From Treponema sp. (GTDB lineage Bacteria; Spirochaetota; Spirochaetia; Treponematales; Treponemataceae): DNA of 64,000 nt. The DNA lies in the NCBI GenBank assembly GCA_016297415.1, contig JAEDGQ010000002.1, positions 1 through 64,000 of the forward strand, given 5' to 3'. Below are positions 43,823 through 53,799 of this stretch, one piece after another; position 1 is the first letter of the stretch; each line of letters opens with the position of its first letter. The translations under genes and the position numbers were made by a program. The notes below the pieces were generated by a model that did not search any database, was not told the DNA's origin, and saw only the letters and a program-made list of their open reading frames with translations.

Positions 43823-44353
43823 TTATGCCTCTACATTAAGGCCGTTGTTGCTCAACTGAAGGTACATCTGATCTGCCAGACCAAAATCAGCGCTTTTTGT
43901 CATTTGAGTTGCGTATTCATCATAAAGCATATCTTCATACATTTTTGTTGCAAAATCACCTTCACCATTTGCCTTAACTATAGTCTTACGCATCTGACTG
44001 ATCATCATTTTTACAATGTATGATTCCATTTCCAGGGATTTTTCATAAAGTTTTGAAGTCTTATCAATTGTTCCCTGTTTTACATTTGGATTAGCCTGAT
44101 TTGCTGCAGCTCCTGATGGCAGTGCATTTTTATCAGCCTGAAATTTGTATGTGCCTGCAAAGCCTGTGGAGTAATCCCCGTTCAAACGACCATCCTGAGC
44201 AACCTGGGAAGAAGAAAGATTTGATCCAATAGAAGAAGCCTCACCGTAAACTGAACGGAGCAAATCTTCAAATTTTCCTTTTTCTGAAGAAATTTTTGCA
44301 CTTGTGAGAGCACCCTGTCCATTTGTAATTGAGCTGATTCCGCCTACTGTCAT
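43823..44353 (-). CDS. flgJ: FlgJ-type flagellar rod-binding protein
   Basis: 176 residues. The C-terminal half carries the rod-binding domain (LEMESYIVKMMISQMRKTIVKANGEGDFATKMYEDMLYDEYATQMTKSADFGLADQMYLQL). The muramidase domain of enteric FlgJ is absent, as in other spirochetes, so another enzyme must open peptidoglycan. It is the last of three flagellar genes on this strand, 47 bases after flgG. Confidence 0.85.
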   Translation of the reverse strand: MTVGGISSITNGQGALTSAKISSEKGKFEDLLRSVYGEASSIGSNLSSSQVAQDGRLNGDYSTGFAGTYKFQADKNALPSGAAANQANPNVKQGTIDKTSKLYEKSLEMESYIVKMMISQMRKTIVKANGEGDFATKMYEDMLYDEYATQMTKSADFGLADQMYLQLSNNGLNVEA

Positions 44354-44400
44354 TTTGTTTCTTCCCCCTCTTTCTAAAACCTTAACGGCTCAGATTAAAC

Positions 44401-45195
44401 TTAGCGTTTAAGATTTACTGCTGTAGAAAGCATACTGTCTGTTGTCTGAATTGCTTTTGAATTGAATTCGTAAGCTCTCTGAGCAACAATCATCTGTACC
44501 ATTTCGTTTACAACAGAAACGTTAGACATTTCAACAAACTTGTGTTTAGTAACACCAAAACCGTCAAAACCAGGACGACCTGCAATTGCTTCTCCAGAAG
44601 CGTTTGTTACTTTGAAAAGATTGTCACCTGCAGCTTCAAGACCTGCATTATTTGGAAAACGATAAATTTCCATCTGGGCAACATCAATAGGGTCATCCTG
44701 TCCGAAGATTTTTACAGTTACACGTCCATCATCTGCAATTGTAAGAGTGTGAATGTCAAAACCTTCCGGAAGAATAACTTCAGGCATAACACGAAGACCG
44801 TTTGAATTAACAAGCTGTCCGTTTGAATCAACTTTGAATGAACCATCACGTGTGTAAGCATAACTTCCGTCATACTGCTGAACACGGAAAAAACCATCAC
44901 CAACTACGGCAAGGTCTGTATCAACACCTGTTGCCTGAAGAGAGCCCTGTGTAAAAATACGCTGTGTAGCTGCAACTCTTACACCGGCACCCTGCTGAAT
45001 ACCAACAGGAGTAACAGTATCTTCAGTTGCTGGAGTTCCGGCAAGCTTTACGTTCTGATACATAAGGTCTTCAAATTCAACACGCTGCTGTTTGAAACCT
45101 GTTGTATTAACATTTGAAAGGTTATTTGAAATTGCATCCAGGTTAGACTGCTGTCCGTTCATACCTGTTGCTGCTGTCCATAAACTTCTTACCAT
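44401..45195 (-). CDS. flgG: Flagellar distal rod protein FlgG
   Basis: 264-residue component of the periplasmic flagellum rod. The N-terminal rod signature MVRSLWTAATGMNGQQSNLDAISNNLSNVNTTGFKQQRVEFEDLMYQ and the C-terminal EMSNVSVVNEMVQMIVAQRAYEFNSKAIQTTDSML are both canonical. It is preceded 15 bases upstream by a paralogue, giving the FlhO/FlhP-like pair. Confidence 0.94.
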   Translation of the reverse strand: MVRSLWTAATGMNGQQSNLDAISNNLSNVNTTGFKQQRVEFEDLMYQNVKLAGTPATEDTVTPVGIQQGAGVRVAATQRIFTQGSLQATGVDTDLAVVGDGFFRVQQYDGSYAYTRDGSFKVDSNGQLVNSNGLRVMPEVILPEGFDIHTLTIADDGRVTVKIFGQDDPIDVAQMEIYRFPNNAGLEAAGDNLFKVTNASGEAIAGRPGFDGFGVTKHKFVEMSNVSVVNEMVQMIVAQRAYEFNSKAIQTTDSMLSTAVNLKR

Positions 45196-45210
45196 TTATT
45201 ATCCCTCCCC

Positions 45211-46005
45211 CTAGCGGATAAGCGCAACTTTTGTCCAGAGAGTTGACATCATACTGTCTTCACTCTGAATTGTTTTCTGGTTAGCTTCGTAAGCTCTGTT
45301 AACTTCAATCATTTTAACCATTTCGTTAACTACATTTACGTTACTTGTTTCCATATATCCCTGAAGCATTCTAGGTCTTTCCTTACCCTCAGCGATATAA
45401 GCATCTCCAGAGATGTTATTGCTTGACCAAAGACTGTTACCCATTTTTTTAAGGTAGCGTTCATTATCGAAACGAACTACTTTAACACGGTCAATAAAAT
45501 CACCTTCTTTTGAGTAAATCATACCGTCTTCATTAATCATGAATTTATCGTCTTCAACATGAATGTATCCGTTTTCACCAAGTAAAGGATATCCGTCTTT
45601 TGTTTCAAGGATTCCTTCTTTTCCAAGAAGAAAGTTACCGTTACGGGTATATTTTTCCCCTGCAGGAGTTTCTACAGCAAAAAAACCTTCTCCACCAAGA
45701 GCCAGATCTGTTGCTGCACTAGTTGCACGGAAAGAGCCCTGTTCAAATTCAGTAAAATTTTCGTTAGTTTCAACACCAAGTCCAAGCTTACCGATTACAG
45801 GCGCTGCATCTGCAGAACCAAAAGATGTTGTATAAACACCATCAGCTTTTGTTCTTCTTAATAAAAGTTCAGGGAAAGAACTGCTGACTGCCACATCACG
45901 CTTGTAGCCGGCAGTATCAACATTTGCAAGATTGTTTGAAATTGCATCCAGACGGTTCTGCTGGGCATTCATACCACTTGAACCGATGTACCATCCTCTA
46001 ATCAT
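45211..46005 (-). CDS. flgF: Flagellar rod protein, FlgF/FlhO-like
   Basis: 264-residue hook-basal body protein, paralogous to FlgG. MIRGWYIGSSGMNAQQNRLDAISNNLANVDTAGYKRD is the N-terminal rod motif. The C-terminus ends ETSNVNVVNEMVKMIEVNRAYEANQKTIQSEDSMMSTL. It forms the proximal rod. It is first of the three-gene flagellar unit; a promoter probably lies in the 180-base gap shared with the EAL gene. Confidence 0.88.
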   Translation of the reverse strand: MIRGWYIGSSGMNAQQNRLDAISNNLANVDTAGYKRDVAVSSSFPELLLRRTKADGVYTTSFGSADAAPVIGKLGLGVETNENFTEFEQGSFRATSAATDLALGGEGFFAVETPAGEKYTRNGNFLLGKEGILETKDGYPLLGENGYIHVEDDKFMINEDGMIYSKEGDFIDRVKVVRFDNERYLKKMGNSLWSSNNISGDAYIAEGKERPRMLQGYMETSNVNVVNEMVKMIEVNRAYEANQKTIQSEDSMMSTLWTKVALIR

Positions 46006-46126
46006 AATTTCTCCATGTTTTTAATGATTAAGTCTTCTTATTAATTATCGGAATTGAAAATTATGAGTTTAGAAAATTATTTTTTATAATTTGAATATAA
46101 ATATGTCTATTTCTGACAGCTTATGA

Positions 46127-46132
46127 TATAAT
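46127..46132 (+). promoter_or_regulatory. -10 box of the GGDEF/EAL gene
   Basis: TATGATATAAT gives an extended -10 with TATAAT at 46127-46132, about 55 bases before the start codon. No -35 with good spacing is obvious. Confidence 0.4.
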
Positions 46133-46185
46133 TCAATTAAAGGGTTGTTATAACCTTTTCAGTTAAAAAAGACAGGTTTAATAAA

Positions 46186-47595
46186 TTGAATATTTTACTT
46201 TTGAGCATCAGTGCAGTTCTTATAATTACATTCCTTATCTTCTGGCTTGTTTCAAATCACAAAATGAAAAAGTTTATGATGCAGGATGAACTGACAGGAT
46301 TAAACACAACTAAAAAATTCATTATTGATGTTAAAAAAAAGCTGGCAAATTCAAGAGCCAGTGAATACTCCCTCGTTTCTATTGATATTAATTCCTACAG
46401 ATACATTACAGAAGCTTTTGGACAGGAAAAAAGTCTGAACATTATAAAAGCTCTTGGACATCATTTTGCAAAATCTGCTCCAGAAAACAGTGTTCTCTGC
46501 CGCAATTTCAATGATAATTTTTCATTTCTTATAAATGCAACATTCCTTCCGATTCTTGAAGATATTGTAATCAATATGACAAGCGTACCGGATGAAATCA
46601 CATCACTTCTTCCCGATCATTTTAAGCTGGAATTTTCTATTGGTGTTTACGAAATAAAAGATCCTGCAGAAAATGTTGAAGTTATGATGGATAAAGCAGA
46701 AACTGCCAGAAAAGCAGGTAAAGCAGGATTAAATCCAAAAAGAATCTGTATTTTCACAACTCAGATGGAAAATACAACTCAACATGAAAAAGACATTATT
46801 TTTGATATGGAACGGGCTTTTCAGGAAAATGAATTCATCGTTTACTATCAGCCGAAGTTCCTTTTCAATACAGGAAAAATCATCGGTGCAGAAGCCCTTG
46901 TTCGCTGGAACCATAAAAAACGTGGACTTTTAACTCCATCATACTTTGTACCTCTTTTTGAAAAAAACGGATTTATCGAAAAAATCGACCTCCTTGTTTT
47001 TGAAAACGTATGTCAGTTTCTGGACAAATGGAACAAAGCGCAGGCCGGCAAAAAAGAAAAACAGCCCATTACAATCAGCTGCAATCTTTCCAGAGTTCAG
47101 TTATACAACCCTGATATTGCAAAAATTTACAAAGCAATCGCATCAAAATACGAAATTGCTCCATCCTCAATTGAAATTGAACTTACAGAAAGCCTTATGA
47201 TGGACAACAAAGATCGTCTCTTAAAAGCAATGCACGATATAAAAAATGCAGGTTTTTCTATTTCTGTTGACGATTTTGGTTCAGGTTTCTCTTCATTAAG
47301 CCTTTTAAAAGATATTCCTGCAAATGTTATAAAACTGGATAAAGAATTCCTTAACACACAAAACGATACAGAAAAAGAACATATTATCATTAACTCTGTA
47401 ATCAAAATGGCAAAAGATCTGGATATGACAACTGTAGCCGAAGGTGTTGAAGACGAAAAACAGTCTGAACTTCTCAAAAACATGGGCTGTGATATTGTTC
47501 AGGGCTTTTTCTATGCAAAGCCAATGCCTTCATCAGCTTTCAATGAACTTCTTGAAAAATCAGACCATATTGAAGAAAAACAAGATAATCTTTAA
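46186..47595 (+). CDS. Membrane c-di-GMP phosphodiesterase (degenerate GGDEF + EAL)
   Basis: 469 residues with a TTG start. One N-terminal membrane helix (about 2-23) is followed by a GGDEF-type domain (about 33-190) whose signature is replaced by FNDNF, so it should not make c-di-GMP. The EAL domain (about 205-455) keeps the catalytic set: GAEALVRW, ELTES, DDFGSGFSSL, KLDKEF, AEGVED and QGFFYAKPM. It probably degrades c-di-GMP. It lies next to flagellar genes, fitting motility control. Confidence 0.88.
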   Translation: MNILLLSISAVLIITFLIFWLVSNHKMKKFMMQDELTGLNTTKKFIIDVKKKLANSRASEYSLVSIDINSYRYITEAFGQEKSLNIIKALGHHFAKSAPENSVLCRNFNDNFSFLINATFLPILEDIVINMTSVPDEITSLLPDHFKLEFSIGVYEIKDPAENVEVMMDKAETARKAGKAGLNPKRICIFTTQMENTTQHEKDIIFDMERAFQENEFIVYYQPKFLFNTGKIIGAEALVRWNHKKRGLLTPSYFVPLFEKNGFIEKIDLLVFENVCQFLDKWNKAQAGKKEKQPITISCNLSRVQLYNPDIAKIYKAIASKYEIAPSSIEIELTESLMMDNKDRLLKAMHDIKNAGFSISVDDFGSGFSSLSLLKDIPANVIKLDKEFLNTQNDTEKEHIIINSVIKMAKDLDMTTVAEGVEDEKQSELLKNMGCDIVQGFFYAKPMPSSAFNELLEKSDHIEEKQDNL

Positions 47596-47676
47596 TCATT
47601 TTTTCTTTTTAATTTGAAAACTCCCGAATCTGGATTTATAATTAATTATTACTAAATATTTTTTTCAGGAGTTTTT

Positions 47677-48963
47677 ATGACATCTACAGTTAAACCAAGA
47701 GTAATAGCAATTATTTTAGGCGGTGGTAAAGGTACCCGTCTTTATCCTCTCACAAAAGAACGATCAAAACCTGCAGTTCCGTTTGGCGGAAAATACAGAA
47801 TCGTTGATATTCCAATTTCTAACTGTATTAACTCCGGATATAGAAAAATCTATCTTTTGACACAGTTCAACAGTGCATCTTTGCATCATCACATTACAAA
47901 TTCCTACAACTTCGATAACTTCTCCGGTGGTTTCGTTGAAATTCTTGCTGCAGAACAGACACTGGAACATGACGGATGGTTTGAAGGAACTGCTGACGCT
48001 GTCCGCAAAAACATGGTTCACTTCCGTTCACAGAACCCTACTCACTACATTATTCTTTCCGGCGACCAGCTTTACCGCATGAACCTTAAGAGTTTCATGG
48101 ACAGCCATATAGAAAGCGGTGCTGACATTACAATTGCCACAACAGCTGTAAATCGTCACGATGCTTCTGGTTTTGGTATTATGCAGATTGATAAAAATCA
48201 CAAGATTACAGCATTCCAGGAAAAACCAGCTAAAGACAAAGATATCTCTGACTGGAAAATTCCAGAGAATGCCCGTGGTAACCTTCCTGCAGAAAAAGAA
48301 TACCTGGCTTCAATGGGTATCTACATTTTCAATGCAGATGCAATGGAAGAAGCACTTAACAACAACTTTACAGACTTTGGCAAAGAAATCATTCCTCAGT
48401 CTATTACTTCAAAGAAAGTTAACTCATACATTTTTGACGGCTACTGGGAAGACATCGGTACAATCCGCAGTTTCTATGAAGCTACACTGGATCTTACAGA
48501 ATACAATCCTTCTTTCAACTTCTATGACGTTGAAGAACCAATTTACACACATATGCGTAACCTCCCTCCTTCTAAGATTAATGGAGCAAATATTGAAAAC
48601 TCCCTTACATCTGAAGGTTGTGTAATTACAAAAGCTACCCTCAAGCGTTCAGTAATCGGTGTTCGTTCTATCATCGAAACAGGCTCAGATCTGGACGGTG
48701 TAATTACAATGGGTGCTGACTTCTACGAAACAGAAGATAAAAAAGCTGAAAATGCAAAAACAGGTAAACCAAACATCGGTATTGGTAAAAACTGTAAAAT
48801 TGCTGCCACAATTATTGATAAAGATGCTGCTATCGGTGACAACTGTCAGATTAACGTAAGCGGAAAGAAATACGAAGACGGTGATCACGGTTTGTTCTAT
48901 GCAGCAGACGGAATCATTGTTATCCGTAAGGGTGCAGTTATCCCGGCTGGAACAATTATCTAA
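47677..48963 (+). CDS. glgC: Glucose-1-phosphate adenylyltransferase
   Basis: Makes ADP-glucose for glycogen synthesis. It begins VIAIILGGGKGTRLYPLTKERSKPAVPFGGKYRIVDIPISNC, the nucleotide-binding signature. GTADAVRKNM and the sugar-phosphate region FQEKPAK are also visible. The C-terminal beta-helix covers about residues 300-428. Length 428 is normal. It pairs functionally with glgA at 14541 although the two are 31 kb apart. Confidence 0.95.
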   Translation: MTSTVKPRVIAIILGGGKGTRLYPLTKERSKPAVPFGGKYRIVDIPISNCINSGYRKIYLLTQFNSASLHHHITNSYNFDNFSGGFVEILAAEQTLEHDGWFEGTADAVRKNMVHFRSQNPTHYIILSGDQLYRMNLKSFMDSHIESGADITIATTAVNRHDASGFGIMQIDKNHKITAFQEKPAKDKDISDWKIPENARGNLPAEKEYLASMGIYIFNADAMEEALNNNFTDFGKEIIPQSITSKKVNSYIFDGYWEDIGTIRSFYEATLDLTEYNPSFNFYDVEEPIYTHMRNLPPSKINGANIENSLTSEGCVITKATLKRSVIGVRSIIETGSDLDGVITMGADFYETEDKKAENAKTGKPNIGIGKNCKIAATIIDKDAAIGDNCQINVSGKKYEDGDHGLFYAADGIIVIRKGAVIPAGTII

Positions 48964-48987
48964 TAAAAAAGACAGGAATAACTAAAG

Positions 48988-49467
48988 ATGCCGGAATCAA
49001 TGTACGATAAATTAGGAGAGCTTCTCCGAGATGCCATTGATTCCGGCAATTTTTTTGACCAGAATCAGAATAAAAAAGAGCAAATCTCCAAAGAAACTAA
49101 CTCAGAGTGTATACAAAATCATACAGGAAATACTCAGAATCAGCAAAATACAGAAAAAGACAATAATTTTAGCTCAAATAATGTACACAAAAGTATACAT
49201 CTTAATACCGATTCCCCCAACTGTATAGTGTCTAATTCAAAAAAACTTATAAAATATGCTCATCCTGACATTCAAAAAGCCTGTTCCCTTCTTGAAATCA
49301 CAGATGATATGAATTTTGATCAGGCAAAATCTCAATACCACAAAAAACTTCAAAGATTTCACCCGGACAAAAACGCTGACAATGAAATTATGAGGAAAAT
49401 TACAAGAGAAAAGACAGGACAGATTGTAGAAGCCTGGAAACTTCTGGAAAAATGGTACTCTGAATAA
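48988..49467 (+). CDS. J-domain protein
   Basis: 159 residues. A polar Asn/Gln/Lys-rich region (about 20-85) follows a short helix MYDKLGELLRDAIDSGNFF. A J domain is at the C-terminus (LLEITDDMNFDQAKSQYHKKLQRFHPDKNAD...AWKLLEKWY) with intact HPD near residue 123, the DnaK-stimulating motif. It probably recruits Hsp70 to a specific client. It follows glgC by 24 bases and converges with the regulator gene three bases away. Confidence 0.82.
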   Translation: MPESMYDKLGELLRDAIDSGNFFDQNQNKKEQISKETNSECIQNHTGNTQNQQNTEKDNNFSSNNVHKSIHLNTDSPNCIVSNSKKLIKYAHPDIQKACSLLEITDDMNFDQAKSQYHKKLQRFHPDKNADNEIMRKITREKTGQIVEAWKLLEKWYSE

Positions 49468-49470
49468 GAA

Positions 49471-50844
49471 TTAATCTTCAAAATCTGCTTCACTTTCGGT
49501 AGAAATACCATACTCATTAAGTTTTCTGTGAAGAGTTTTTCTTCCAATTTTTAATACATCTGCAGTTTTACTTTTATTGCCTTTGTTAGCCTGAAGGTTC
49601 TGCAGAATAATTGTCTTCTCTGCTTCTTCCAGACTTGTTCCAATAGGAATAATTATTCCATCTTTAGCTTGAGATTCCGGAACATTTATTGTCAGATCTT
49701 CAACTTCAATTTCATTACCTGCCGCCATTACAACAGCACTTTCAATACAATGTTCAAGTTCACGAATGTTACCTGGCCACTTATAAGCAAAAATTGCATT
49801 TTTAGCTTCTGTTGAAAAACCAGAAATATGTTTCCCGTTTTCTTCATTAAACCTGGAAACAAAAGTGTTAAGGAGAACAGGAATATCTTCCCGCCTTTCC
49901 CGAAGAGGAGGAACATTAATTTCAATCCCCTTTAATCGGAAAAATAAATCTTCCCTGAAGCGGCCGGCTTTTACTTCTTCTTCCAGATTTTTATTGGTAG
50001 CTGCAATAATTCTTACATCAACTTTAAAAGTTTCTTCGCCGCCTACCCGTTCAAAAGTTTTTTCCTGAAGAACTCTTAAAAGTTTAACCTGAATGTTTTT
50101 ATTGATTTCTCCAATTTCATCAAGGAATATAGTTCCGCCATCAGCCTGTTCAAACTTTCCTTTATGCAAAGATTCGGCCCCGGTAAAAGCACCTTTTTCG
50201 TGACCAAATAATTCACTTTCAAGAAGGGATTCGCTTAAGGCTGCACAATGAACTTTTACAAAAGCATTATCTTTGCGGCCAGAAGTATTGTGTATAGCAT
50301 CTGCCACCACTTCTTTTCCTACCCCACTTTCACCTGTAATAAGAACACTGATTTTTGAATCAGAAACTTTTTTTACAAGCTGTTCAACTTTTAGCATGGC
50401 CGGACTTTTTGCTGCAAGGGACTTTAATTTTTTTTCATCGCTAACATCTTTTAAAAGCTGCTGATGCTGAAGACTTAATTCTCTGTTTTTAAGAGCACGT
50501 TTTACAACAAGTTCAAGATGATTAAGATTTAATGGCTTAGTTAAAAAATCATAAGCTCCGTTCTGCATTGCTGAAACTGCAGAATCAATTGAGCCGTGTC
50601 CAGTTAAAACAATTACCGGGATTCCAGGCATTTCAGCAGTTACTTTTTTCAGAACATCTTCACCGGAAATTACAGGCATTCTCAGGTCTGTAATTACTAA
50701 ATCAATATTACCTTTTTCAAGAAAATCAATTCCTTCCTGACCATTGGCGGCAACCTTAACATTGTAACCGTCCATTTCAAAATCAGTAGCAAGACCTTCC
50801 CTGATATTTTTTTCGTCATCAATTACAAGCAGAGTAAAATTCAT
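49471..50844 (-). CDS. Sigma-54-dependent response regulator (NtrC family)
   Basis: 457 residues with three domains. The receiver (1-120) has phospho-acceptor Asp in DLVITDLRMP. The AAA+ domain (about 140-375) has Walker A GESGVGKE and the sigma-54 contact loop GAFTGAE. A C-terminal Fis-type helix-turn-helix (NKGNKSKTADVLKIGRKTLHRKLNEYGI) completes it. It activates RpoN promoters when phosphorylated by the kinase encoded directly upstream (one-base overlap). Resembles AtoC-type regulators. Target genes are unknown. Confidence 0.92.
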   Translation of the reverse strand: MNFTLLVIDDEKNIREGLATDFEMDGYNVKVAANGQEGIDFLEKGNIDLVITDLRMPVISGEDVLKKVTAEMPGIPVIVLTGHGSIDSAVSAMQNGAYDFLTKPLNLNHLELVVKRALKNRELSLQHQQLLKDVSDEKKLKSLAAKSPAMLKVEQLVKKVSDSKISVLITGESGVGKEVVADAIHNTSGRKDNAFVKVHCAALSESLLESELFGHEKGAFTGAESLHKGKFEQADGGTIFLDEIGEINKNIQVKLLRVLQEKTFERVGGEETFKVDVRIIAATNKNLEEEVKAGRFREDLFFRLKGIEINVPPLRERREDIPVLLNTFVSRFNEENGKHISGFSTEAKNAIFAYKWPGNIRELEHCIESAVVMAAGNEIEVEDLTINVPESQAKDGIIIPIGTSLEEAEKTIILQNLQANKGNKSKTADVLKIGRKTLHRKLNEYGISTESEADFED

Positions 50845-52097
50845 TACAAATCCTCCTGACTGCTTTTTTTCTGCACAAGCAGTTTCTGCTGAGTCTGAGG
50901 AACAGGGATTGTAATTGTAAATTCAGTTCCTTCACCCTGAACTGATTCAACGGAAATATCTCCTGAAAATTCTTTAATAATTTTATAAGCCATAGCCAGG
51001 CCAAGACCTGTACCATTTGCTTTTGTTGTGTAGTATGGTTCAAAAACTCTTTCTTTAACTGCGCTGCTCATACCACAGCCATTATCTTTAAAAATCAGAT
51101 AATATTTATCTTCTTTGATATAAGTTGTGATTGAAAGTTTTCCGTACATAACTTCTTCAAAGGCATGAGCTTTTGAATTTGAACTGAATCTTTCAGTAAT
51201 TGCAGCAAGAGAATTTTGAGCAAGATTAACAATAACTTCCCTGAATAATTTTTCATCAATAAGAAGTTTTGGACAGTCTTTGCAGAACTCAGTTTCAATT
51301 CTGATTTTTTTCTCAGTAAACTCTGGAGTTAAAAAATCAATAAACTGTGAAAGTATTGTGTCTGGTTTAACAAGAGTAAGCTGGGCAGAAATTGGTCTTA
51401 CAGCCATCAGGAAATCAACAACAATTTTGTTCAAACGTTCAATTTCCTGATTTACGATTTCAAGGTAATTTTCAGCATATTTTGGATCAGGCAAAAGTCC
51501 ATCGCCTTCTCTTTTCTTTTTCAAGGCCTTCTGCAGCAGCTGAATATGAATACTGATTGCTCCAAGAGGATTTTTTATTTCGTGTGCCACGCTGGCTGCA
51601 ATATTTGTTAACCCGGCAAGAGTTTCCATTCTGTGAAGAAGAATTTCCTGATTTCGTTTTTCAGTAATGTCTTGTATAAGAATAATGCTTCCAGAAATTT
51701 CATGTTCTTTAATTAAAGGGGAAACGGTAACTTCAATAAATCTGACAGATCCGCTGGAAGTTTGTGTAGTATATTCATCGCTTAGATTTGTTTTGTTATT
51801 TTCACAACAGTCCTTAAAAAAGGCAGCCATTTCGCCGTCTTCGATAAATTCAAAAAAACGTTTTCCTCTGTCTTTTATTTCTTCAGAAGACAGATTTAAA
51901 GGCAGCATTCTTTCTGCTGCATTATTCATTTCTATCAGCTTCCAGTTTTTGTCTACACAAACAAGTCCTGTAGAAAGAGACTGGACAATAGACTTTAAAA
52001 CATCATTTTGAAAGTGAAGTTCAGTAAAAAGAGATTCAAGCTGTCCCTGAGAGAATTTTGAAAGCTTCTCATAAACTCTGTTAGAAATATCCTGCAC
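50844..52097 (-). CDS. PAS-containing sensor histidine kinase (NtrB-like)
   Basis: 417-residue cytoplasmic kinase without obvious membrane helices. A PAS domain covers about residues 30-145. The phospho-acceptor His lies in SVAHEIKNPLGAISIH near residue 175. N box VNLAQNSLAAI, G1 DNGCGM and G2 GTGLGLAMAYKII are complete. It phosphorylates the adjacent NtrC-type regulator. The signal is unknown. Confidence 0.92.
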   Translation of the reverse strand: MQDISNRVYEKLSKFSQGQLESLFTELHFQNDVLKSIVQSLSTGLVCVDKNWKLIEMNNAAERMLPLNLSSEEIKDRGKRFFEFIEDGEMAAFFKDCCENNKTNLSDEYTTQTSSGSVRFIEVTVSPLIKEHEISGSIILIQDITEKRNQEILLHRMETLAGLTNIAASVAHEIKNPLGAISIHIQLLQKALKKKREGDGLLPDPKYAENYLEIVNQEIERLNKIVVDFLMAVRPISAQLTLVKPDTILSQFIDFLTPEFTEKKIRIETEFCKDCPKLLIDEKLFREVIVNLAQNSLAAITERFSSNSKAHAFEEVMYGKLSITTYIKEDKYYLIFKDNGCGMSSAVKERVFEPYYTTKANGTGLGLAMAYKIIKEFSGDISVESVQGEGTEFTITIPVPQTQQKLLVQKKSSQEDL

Positions 52098-52102
52098 TTT
52101 AT

Positions 52103-53308
52103 TTACCTTAAATTAACTTTTCTGATAGAAGCCAGATCTCTGTAAAGTTTTTCAAGAGCGGCTACAGGTTTTACATTAAAAACAGAAACATTATTGTAAC
52201 ACTCAATAATTGCCTCCAGATTTTTATGTTCAATTTCTGGATTATTGACTTCACGCTGAGCTTCTGTCAGACCTCTCAGGAATATTTTGAATAAAGTTCT
52301 AGGCTCAAAATCACCACAGTTTTTTACAAAAGCAGCAACATTAACAAGGTGATTATTTTTTATTCCTGCATAATAATCAAAAGCTTCTTTTTTTATTGCA
52401 TCAGGAGTTACCGGCAGATAAGTCTGAAGATACTGGATTACATTTTCATCATTTCCTTCATGATGGAACACCCGGCTAATAACAGTTTTCTGCTGTTCAC
52501 CTGTACGCTGAAAAAATGTATAAGTTCTTACTCTGGAAAGAATTGTCTGCATAACAGCACCCCTTCTGGCTGTAGTAAGAATAAAAAAAACATCTTCAGG
52601 AGGTTCTTCAAGAATCTTCAAAAGGGCATTACGGCAGCTTTCATTCATTTTTTCCACATTTTCAATAATGATTACTTTTTTACCCTCATTTGATTTTAAG
52701 TGGGCCCAGAAAGAAGCTCGCCTGATGTGATCAATAGGCAGAGAATCATAAAGATAGCCGTTTTCAAGTTTTTCAGCTGAGGCAATGATTTTTTCAGTCA
52801 GTTTTTCCAGTTCTTCAACTGGTGGAAGAGCTTTCGAAATGCTTAAAATTTCAAGATTATCATTTATGTCCTCAAGAAGGGGCGAAATTTTTGAAATTTT
52901 GTCATCCCCTTCCCACAAAACAGGACTAAACCGCAAAGTAAGTTTTCGGACAGAACGAATAAAAAGATACCTGGCAGCTGTTATCCAGGTTGAATTATTA
53001 AGTGCTGCATGAATTAAAGTTTTTCTTGCAGCCAGCATTTCAAGAGAACAATCTCTTGGTCCCGCAAGAATTATGTTTGTTCCGGTAAGCTCTTTATTTT
53101 TTCTGCAGGCAGGACAATCACAAAGCCAGTTTCCTTTTTCTAATGTTCCGTTTCCTGTACAAGAAAGCACTCTTCCTAATTCCAGGGCACAGGTAAGCTT
53201 ACCTGATGCTTCAGGACCAGAAAGAAGAATTGATGAAGGAAGCTTATTGTTTTTTAAGTCAGTAATAAGCTGATTGGAAACATTCTGAAAAAGAAGATTG
53301 TCAAACAT
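52103..53308 (-). CDS. holB: DNA polymerase III delta'-like subunit
   Basis: 401-residue clamp-loader component. LLSGPEASGKLTCALELGRVLSC resembles Walker A (GPEASGK), followed by zinc cysteines in WLCDCPACRK. VIIIENVEKMNESCRNALLKILEEPPEDVFFILTT is the delta' signature, with SRVR the SRC-like motif. It lies five bases ahead of the kinase gene and overlaps cvpA by one base. Confidence 0.85.
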   Translation of the reverse strand: MFDNLLFQNVSNQLITDLKNNKLPSSILLSGPEASGKLTCALELGRVLSCTGNGTLEKGNWLCDCPACRKNKELTGTNIILAGPRDCSLEMLAARKTLIHAALNNSTWITAARYLFIRSVRKLTLRFSPVLWEGDDKISKISPLLEDINDNLEILSISKALPPVEELEKLTEKIIASAEKLENGYLYDSLPIDHIRRASFWAHLKSNEGKKVIIIENVEKMNESCRNALLKILEEPPEDVFFILTTARRGAVMQTILSRVRTYTFFQRTGEQQKTVISRVFHHEGNDENVIQYLQTYLPVTPDAIKKEAFDYYAGIKNNHLVNVAAFVKNCGDFEPRTLFKIFLRGLTEAQREVNNPEIEHKNLEAIIECYNNVSVFNVKPVAALEKLYRDLASIRKVNLR

Positions 53309-53790
53309 TAAATAAACCGTCCTCTAACACTTTCAATTGATGAATTAAGATAGTTTTGAAGGAATCCCCAGAAAAAACTGTTCTCTGTTAATTTGTCCGG
53401 ATTAAACCAGGGCTGGGCTTTTACAAGAATAAGCAGGGCACAAACAATGGCCAGTCCTTCTAATGCACCAAACAAAAAACCAAGAACTCTGTCCAGACTG
53501 CCAAGAATCTCTCCTTCCATAATACTTTCAGTAAGTTTTTGAATAATTTTTACAAAAAGAAAAACAGCAATAAACAAAATCAGAAAAGCAAGAACAATAC
53601 TTGCAGCCGGATTAACAACTATTTTTTCAATGGAAGGAGCCAGTTTTCCACAGAATAAAAAAGAAACTACAGTTCCTGCAATAACTGCGATTTTTCCAAA
53701 AAGTTCCTGCAAAAATCCGTGCATACAGGCTGTTACGGCAAATGCCAGAATTATAAGCAGAAAAATACAATCAAGAATATTCAAATGCAT
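53308..53790 (-). CDS. cvpA: CvpA-family membrane protein
   Basis: 160 residues with about four hydrophobic helices and the CvpA N-terminal pattern (LDCIFLLIILAFAVTACMHGFLQELFGKIAVIAGTVVSFLF). Homologues affect colicin V production and envelope homeostasis; the molecular role is unclear. It sits between murG and holB in a tight operon, consistent with an envelope link. Confidence 0.85.
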   Translation of the reverse strand: MHLNILDCIFLLIILAFAVTACMHGFLQELFGKIAVIAGTVVSFLFCGKLAPSIEKIVVNPAASIVLAFLILFIAVFLFVKIIQKLTESIMEGEILGSLDRVLGFLFGALEGLAIVCALLILVKAQPWFNPDKLTENSFFWGFLQNYLNSSIESVRGRFI

Positions 53791-53799
53791 AACTTCAAC

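Noticed and set aside
49200..49260. J-domain gene as a broken DnaJ
   Set aside because: The frame is intact with its own start and stop and the HPD motif is kept. C-terminal J domains with polar N-termini are a known architecture.
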